Below are positions 60,301 to 64,000 of a stretch of DNA of 64,000 nucleotides, piece by piece. A program made the position numbers and the translations under genes. Numbering within the stretch: the first letter of the stretch is position 1; each line of letters opens with the position of its first letter. This stretch comes from an uncultured Candidatus Nitrosopumilus sp. GTDB lineage: Archaea; Thermoproteota; Nitrososphaeria; Nitrososphaerales; Nitrosopumilaceae. The notes under the pieces are model-generated. The model did not search any database, was not told the DNA's origin, and was given only the letters and a program-made list of their open reading frames with translations. The stretch spans positions 248,001 through 312,000 of the forward strand of contig OX638319.1 of NCBI GenBank assembly GCA_951812655.1. Reading direction: 5' to 3'.

Positions 60301-62575
60301 CATTGTAATCTACTCTTAGAGAGTCTTCATCAGTAAAGTCCTCGATGACGATTAATCCTGGATCATCGCCAACTGTGCTAAGATCAGAATATGTATCTGC
60401 ATCAAGAATGTTTAGCTGATTAAGCATTACGTATTCGAGTGAACCTACGAATTCTCCTGTGTTATCGCCGCTTTCTTCTAGCTCCATTCTGACAATCATA
60501 TTGTCAACTCTTTCGCTAGCTAAAACGCCGTCATTGAAGAATCCGAATCCGAAGAAGTCAGCTACCATTGGAGTTACAGCATTAGCTGGATATACATCAG
60601 CACCACCGCTAATGTCCAAATTAAAGCTAACAATCAATGCATCTGCAGCTTCGAATGATGCTGCGTTAGCATTGGTTGCGATATTTGGACCGACGAGTGC
60701 GTCAGTAAGCAAGACTGTACCTTGAAGATCAAGGTTCTGCCATGCAGCTGGTGAAACTCCATTGATAGTAAGATCTACAGAGTCCAGTCCTTCAAGGTTA
60801 CCATCATCTGCAAGAGATCTGATATCATAATTGAATGATCCAAATCCTTGGAAATTGACGGCACCATCAAATGGTGCTGGACCATGTAGGTTATCTCCTA
60901 CGGTTCCATATGTAATTACAAAGTCATCGCCATCTACTACAGGAATATCAATTGCAAATGACAGATCGTTGGCTGCCATCAACCTATCACTAAATGCCTG
61001 AACTTTGTCAGCGATCACTAGTGGTAAGGCTGTAGGTCCTACTTGATCAACAAGCGATACATCTGTTGCAGCGGCCAATGTGGTTGGTGAACCAATTCTT
61101 ACAGATGGAATCAATGGGATATTAGGATTGTTTAGATCCAAGTCCTCATCAAATCTACTGTTCAAGTTTAGGTCATCATCCAGCAAGACTACTGGAATCT
61201 CTTCACCAGAGCTCCATTCGTCATCGATTGGCTGAATATCAATAGATGCAAAGTCGTTTGATACGAGTACTGTGTATCCTGTATCATCATAATCTACAAT
61301 TGCGGAAGTACCTCTCTGTGCTGCGCTATTAATAGACAACACTGAGTCATCTTGCTCATCGTATGTTGCAAAGACTCCGCTGTTAGGGCCGAGTTCTGTA
61401 ACGGTTACGAATGTTGGTGTTGCAAATGCGCTAAACTGTGAGTCGCTGTTTCCATCGACTACCAATATATCGCCAGCTAGTGCGTTTTGTGCATCAACAT
61501 CAAGTATGAGAATTCCACCATCTTCAAAGAGAAGATCATCTAGAATTGGTACGATATCAGCAGAGATTGTTCCGTCAAAGGCACCAGCACCACATACAGC
61601 GGTAACTCCACCTGGAACGTTAGTATATCCTGCACATGCTCCAGCATTGTTTCCACTTTCATCGAACACTTGGTATCTAGTATCGGAACCATCAGTGGTA
61701 AATGTAATTGAATCCTCATCGGTAGGATCAAAATTCAACTCCATATCAGAGATGGTTACGTGTACTTGAGAACCAGGTGGGAATGAAGTGCGGTCAAATG
61801 CGGTATCAATGTATCCGTCTAGTGTATCAAAGGTTAGTGATGTTGTTTGAACATTGCTACCTTTGTTATACTGAACGATTACGTTACCTGTTGGATTGAA
61901 GTCATAGGCCTGAATGAATGGGAACATACCGACGTTTACGCCGATTTGACCATCTGGAGCAGGAGCTCCAGCTACTGCATCAGACAGATCTTTTGCTTCT
62001 CTAACTACGTTATTGAAGAGATCTGCGCCGACTGCACCAGTACCTAGATCACATGTTGGTTCTGTGAATGGAACAACGTTACCTTCTATTCCGGTTACTG
62101 CAGTACCACCTGCGACTGTTCTTGGAATCCAGATACCTTGGGTATCAGTTACGGTGACTCCAGCAACAGTTGAGAGGTTATTACAGAATAGACCGAAATC
62201 GAGGCCTGCACCAGTATTAGTGGTAGCAGCCTGGTTACCATCAGCTACTATGGAAGTGTTCTTGTCTGTAATATATGCATACCACAAACCATCTACTCCC
62301 TGAGCCATACGGACAATTTTTCCGTTAACGGTAACATCAGGTTCTCCTTTCAATTCATCAGTTTCTTTGATATCAGAGTCATTGATTACAATTTCAATAA
62401 CTTGAGCACCACCAAAGTAGTTGTTATACAGTGAGTTTTCTGCGGAGACAAACAAGTTAGCGTTGGCTGCATGGGCTGCTGGCATCATAGATGGAGCAGC
62501 GATAACCATACCGCCTGCTAGCATTATTGTCATAAGTGTAAGACTAGTTATTTTACGTCCTATTTCGTTATTCAT
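57365..62575 (-). CDS. S-layer protein
   Basis: 1,736 residues with a signal peptide (LTLMTIMLAGGMVIAAPSM) and an acidic, beta-rich ectodomain. A motif recurs along the protein in the form ETGxxTGxFxG (for example ESGDNTGEFVGSL, ETGTDTGIFTGEI and TETNEATGIFEGTV), which marks repeated Ig-like domains. There is no C-terminal membrane anchor. Length, acidity and domain style agree with the dominant S-layer protein of Nitrosopumilus maritimus (about 1,730 residues). The S-layer coats the cell and, being acidic, may concentrate ammonium. The C-terminal domain (SWIPTEAGTYTATAFVWE) is shared with the protein at 4983-6047. Confidence 0.9.
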   Translation of the reverse strand: MNNEIGRKITSLTLMTIMLAGGMVIAAPSMMPAAHAANANLFVSAENSLYNNYFGGAQVIEIVINDSDIKETDELKGEPDVTVNGKIVRMAQGVDGLWYAYITDKNTSIVADGNQAATTNTGAGLDFGLFCNNLSTVAGVTVTDTQGIWIPRTVAGGTAVTGIEGNVVPFTEPTCDLGTGAVGADLFNNVVREAKDLSDAVAGAPAPDGQIGVNVGMFPFIQAYDFNPTGNVIVQYNKGSNVQTTSLTFDTLDGYIDTAFDRTSFPPGSQVHVTISDMELNFDPTDEDSITFTTDGSDTRYQVFDESGNNAGACAGYTNVPGGVTAVCGAGAFDGTISADIVPILDDLLFEDGGILILDVDAQNALAGDILVVDGNSDSQFSAFATPTFVTVTELGPNSGVFATYDEQDDSVLSINSAAQRGTSAIVDYDDTGYTVLVSNDFASIDIQPIDDEWSSGEEIPVVLLDDDLNLNSRFDEDLDLNNPNIPLIPSVRIGSPTTLAAATDVSLVDQVGPTALPLVIADKVQAFSDRLMAANDLSFAIDIPVVDGDDFVITYGTVGDNLHGPAPFDGAVNFQGFGSFNYDIRSLADDGNLEGLDSVDLTINGVSPAAWQNLDLQGTVLLTDALVGPNIATNANAASFEAADALIVSFNLDISGGADVYPANAVTPMVADFFGFGFFNDGVLASERVDNMIVRMELEESGDNTGEFVGSLEYVMLNQLNILDADTYSDLSTVGDDPGLIVIEDFTDEDSLRVDYNDLGADGVTTPVGDQEEAPSHSGIVSFDLDTYKVADTVAITLEDADLNVDSDLIEIYTIVGGANNAVEPAVETVGVAGLGTQSFGPLGSLLNITFDDQIWAAQGVTIDGSLCATAFNSFNDGFGSTGFTLIETGTDSGKFTGDFQIPDNYCDRSNAAGAKASTTGTDIEVNYLDFRDASGEIIEVGDSAGIRANTGSISLDRTVYPVPWGSLADFGGALNTNTPSGASLFPVHVTGVDGNLDNLDSNANQVVETLPNGDLTVHIRVNDPDFDISAAGSDVIALDNSSTDPRGPVKITVSRGSDEVVLAYAGGSTEQTGVIDVGDSGKVVETVANGPLGFVFDSANDDADNGGVAGIPEIDGDATDDDREIRLLGAIDEIAPDAGIFELDFTIRYTDGPASSVCPDTAVFNALDTTVANTSELSRFSSQSATGENYCILQGDIITVEYTDPTDAAGDPNTVTDSATFDLRNGVLQSDKSVYIIGGDMILTIIEPDWDLDNDAAETYDLDVIEWDSDAATLSMGNLGGAASNNGLSFDPEPTDFRETGDSTGIFQIVIEIPEELDGDRLERGEEIVLEYTDWGPSGSDFVGQEDEDINVTVFTSNFGATVELDQKVYSWTDKVYITVVAPDHNFDGDLIDEVGGSSLDPIKISTRGHDINEYKLVETGTDTGIFTGEIILTGFGHDADGDADTGDANGFDTNPTNSADNSGPTDGFLQTDDDDGLTVSFEFSEDETVVGSALIRWNIGEVQWLEASYPASGTGVVRIIDPDMNLNPESVDNFDVDVWSDSDAGGIDLTVTETNEATGIFEGTVFFTVADESSGHRLRVAEGDTVTAEYEDNTLPDPYTTADELDITATTLIGTVVPPLERAPAASLRTVDAFGNSLDAVSVDQQVQISADLANGQDREQSFAYLVQIQDGNGVTVSLAWITGSLSEGQSFSPALSWIPTEAGTYTATAFVWESVDNPTALSPPVSTTITVQ

Positions 62576-62601
62576 GTTATTGATTTTTTTCTTAAAAATT
62601 A

Positions 62602-62609
62602 GTATAAAA
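62602..62609 (-). promoter_or_regulatory. TATA box of the S-layer gene
   Basis: Minus-strand TTTTATAC lies 27-34 bp before the ATG at 62575, so the leader is at most a few bases. The AT-rich gap up to 62789 belongs to this strong promoter and holds two dyads (62622-62635, 62720-62738). Confidence 0.55.
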
Positions 62610-62621
62610 GCCTAATGAACG

Positions 62622-62635
62622 AATTGTCCACAATT
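62622..62635. promoter_or_regulatory. Dyad AATTGT-CC-ACAATT upstream of the S-layer TATA box
   Basis: A perfect 6-2-6 inverted repeat lies 13-33 bp upstream of the S-layer TATA box. Its half-site core AATTG is shared with the larger palindrome at 62720-62738. Place and symmetry suit a dimeric regulator. Confidence 0.4.
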
Positions 62636-62719
62636 AGTCCATTTTTTGTAATTATTTTAATTGTTTTTCAAATTAGATATATTTTTTAGAATATTATTTT
62701 TAATTATCATTATTTAATA

Positions 62720-62738
62720 GATCAATTGTCAATTGATC
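62720..62738. promoter_or_regulatory. 19-bp palindrome with GATC at both ends
   Basis: gatcaattg-t-caattgatc is a perfect inverted repeat (9-1-9) in the gap between the MoeB-like gene and the S-layer gene. It carries two GATC sites, the usual target of Dam-like methylases such as the one at 8866-9726. It may be an operator, possibly methylation-sensitive, or a transcript-end hairpin of the moeB-like gene. Confidence 0.45.
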
Positions 62739-62789
62739 GTCAGATTTTTTAGCTTTTAATTGAATTTAATAAAATTTTTATCGCCTAAT

Positions 62790-64000
62790 TTACGCCTTAG
62801 TTTCTTTTCTCAACAGACTTTTGTACAAAGATACAGCGTCAGGTTCATCTTTAGGTCCTACAATGACAGCAGAACCTTTTTTCATAAAGCTTACAGACAA
62901 CTCATTAGTTCTCATAGACAATCCCAAATTCCCCTGATTCTCAACTACAAATCCTCTGTCTTTTGCAATTGAGGTTACAGCGTTTACATCTAGATCAAAC
63001 ACATCAGTTGGAGTGATAGAATATGTACGCTTTCCCCGGTTTCTGCCACATAGTTCTTCTAGGATTAGCTCTTCCTTGGCCGTAACTTCAAGTTTTCCGG
63101 TTCCGCATATTGGACATTCTTCTGCTCTGAACGTCCTAGTACTGTTAAAATCTAGATTTTCCAAATCAATATGCAAAATTCTTTCAGACAGACTTGGCTC
63201 TTTTCCAAGGAGGATTTTCACAGCTTCTGCTACTTCGATGCCTCCAACAATTGAGAGAATTGATGGATGCACTCCCTCAATGCTGCATGTAGGCATTGAA
63301 TCCTCATCCAGCTCTGGAAACATACAAAAATAGCATGCGGTTTTTTTTGGCAAAACTGTAAATGCCTGTCCGGAAACTCCGACTGCTGCACCTGTGACAA
63401 ATGGAATTCCAAACTTCACACATGCCTTGTTTAGTGCATACCTTGCATTAACACTGTCAAGCGCATCAATTACGACATCGCATCCTTCTACGACTTCCAA
63501 CGCGGTATAGTCATTTACAGAGACTGCCATCGCTTCAATCTTACAATCAGGATTGAGCTTACGCAATTTTTTTTCGGCTGCCTCGACTTTGACGCGACCG
63601 ACATCATCTTCATCAAACATTGTCTGTCTGTGTAAATTCGATAGCTCAATCACATCCCTATCAACAATACGCAAGGTTCCAACGCCCATTGCAGCCAGTC
63701 GAGACGTGATGGGATTTCCCAAGCCACCGGTTCCAACTACACAAACTTTGGCATTTTTTAGCTTCAGCTGTCCATTATATCCAATCTCTTCAAGCATCAC
63801 CTGACGCGAGAACCTGTCAAGTTCCTTTGCAGACAATTCTTCCGAGCCGCCAGCTACTGCAGGCAAAATGTAAATCTCATCACCATCTTTCAGAACAGTC
63901 TTCATGCCGTCAGAGAATTTTGCGTTCTTTCCGTTGATGTATATGTTAATTAGGGAACGAGGAGTGCCGTCAGCCTCCAACACCCTACGTTTAAAATCAT
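62790..64000 (-). CDS. MoaD/ThiS-ThiF/MoeB fusion: ubiquitin-like sulfur carrier plus E1-like activator (cut by right edge)
   Basis: The frame is open to the right edge (the codons beyond the TTG at 63983 read DFKRRV), so the N-terminus is missing. The visible part starts with the last half of a ubiquitin-like MoaD/ThiS domain ending DEIYILPAVAGG, directly joined to an E1-like domain: VVGTGGLGNPITSRLAAMGV (ATP site), RDVIELSNLHRQ, catalytic-cysteine region and a Cys pair (ACYFCMFPE, then ECPICGTG). A C-terminal domain of about 100 residues follows. The enzyme adenylates sulfur carriers for molybdopterin, thiamine or tRNA thiolation; which of these is open. Confidence 0.85.
   Translation of the reverse strand, partial: DFKRRVLEADGTPRSLINIYINGKNAKFSDGMKTVLKDGDEIYILPAVAGGSEELSAKELDRFSRQVMLEEIGYNGQLKLKNAKVCVVGTGGLGNPITSRLAAMGVGTLRIVDRDVIELSNLHRQTMFDEDDVGRVKVEAAEKKLRKLNPDCKIEAMAVSVNDYTALEVVEGCDVVIDALDSVNARYALNKACVKFGIPFVTGAAVGVSGQAFTVLPKKTACYFCMFPELDEDSMPTCSIEGVHPSILSIVGGIEVAEAVKILLGKEPSLSERILHIDLENLDFNSTRTFRAEECPICGTGKLEVTAKEELILEELCGRNRGKRTYSITPTDVFDLDVNAVTSIAKDRGFVVENQGNLGLSMRTNELSVSFMKKGSAVIVGPKDEPDAVSLYKSLLRKETKA

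Noticed and set aside
1-64000. rRNA genes, transposases, phage genes, toxin-antitoxin pairs
   Set aside because: None were seen when reading both strands and the translated frames.

Overview
The window comes from a marine ammonia-oxidising archaeon of the Nitrosopumilus type (Nitrososphaerota/Thaumarchaeota). The evidence is a complete archaeal amoA-amoX-amoC cluster with a divergent amoB, archaeal-type TBP, S15 and S3Ae, KEOPS genes, archaeosine and wybutosine tRNA modification enzymes, intron-containing tRNA, AT-rich DNA, frequent TTG/GTG starts, and a roughly 1,740-residue S-layer protein. The assignment rests on gene content and recalled family features, not on a database search.

Layout. 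1-3.2 kb: pheS (cut by the left edge), trpS, a small unknown gene, a 27-codon membrane micro-ORF, and a striking low-complexity zinc-ribbon protein carrying twelve perfect 27-bp tandem repeats. 3.3-8.6 kb: phosphopantetheine adenylyltransferase, two exported proteins, a 33-codon membrane micro-ORF, tRNA-Ala, a thioredoxin-fold protein, tRNA-Ile, a winged-helix/B12-fold regulator and a small Cys/His protein. 8.6-9.7 kb: tRNA-Leu(UAA) with two predicted introns, tRNA-Thr, and an orphan Dam-like methylase. 9.9-14.3 kb: the ammonia monooxygenase island, consisting of amoC-amoX-amoA on the minus strand, amoB and two unknown genes on the plus strand, and two small membrane proteins that are candidates for the AOA-only subunits AmoY and AmoZ.

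14.4-18.9 kb is an information-processing operon (rpsO, RecJ/GAN-like nuclease, pcc1, serS, rps3ae, a COG1325-type RNA-binding protein). A possible C/D-type small RNA follows. 19-25.9 kb holds a geranylgeranyl reductase, a MoxR-type AAA+ ATPase with a VWA partner, a PLP enzyme fused to a rhodanese-like tail, an ASCH protein and TBP. 25.9-29.4 kb holds a PD-(D/E)XK-like protein, a membrane-anchored protein, a P-II-like protein, a stand-alone Lrp ligand domain and a tRNA-dihydrouridine synthase.

29.5-39.3 kb is the most unusual region. Four secreted, acidic thrombospondin type-3 repeat proteins lie head-to-tail with exactly 12 bp between neighbours. They are mosaics of one another and contain a direct repeat of about 1.73 kb that I read as perfect. 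39.4-49.3 kb is mostly tRNA modification and housekeeping: Taw1, ITPase, Bud32, Kae1, YchF, an AK6-like kinase, TgtA, a ferredoxin, a beta-CASP nuclease, a DNA glycosylase and tRNA-Arg. 49.4-52.4 kb encodes the Rieske/cytochrome b complex and a plastocyanin-like carrier, which would take electrons from the ammonia-oxidation side. 52.4-62.6 kb is cell surface: a huge membrane-anchored subtilase, an exported coiled-coil protein and the S-layer protein. A MoaD-MoeB-type fusion runs off the right edge.

No rRNA, CRISPR array, transposase or prophage was seen. No gene-free stretch exceeds about 300 bases once the tRNAs and micro-ORFs are counted.
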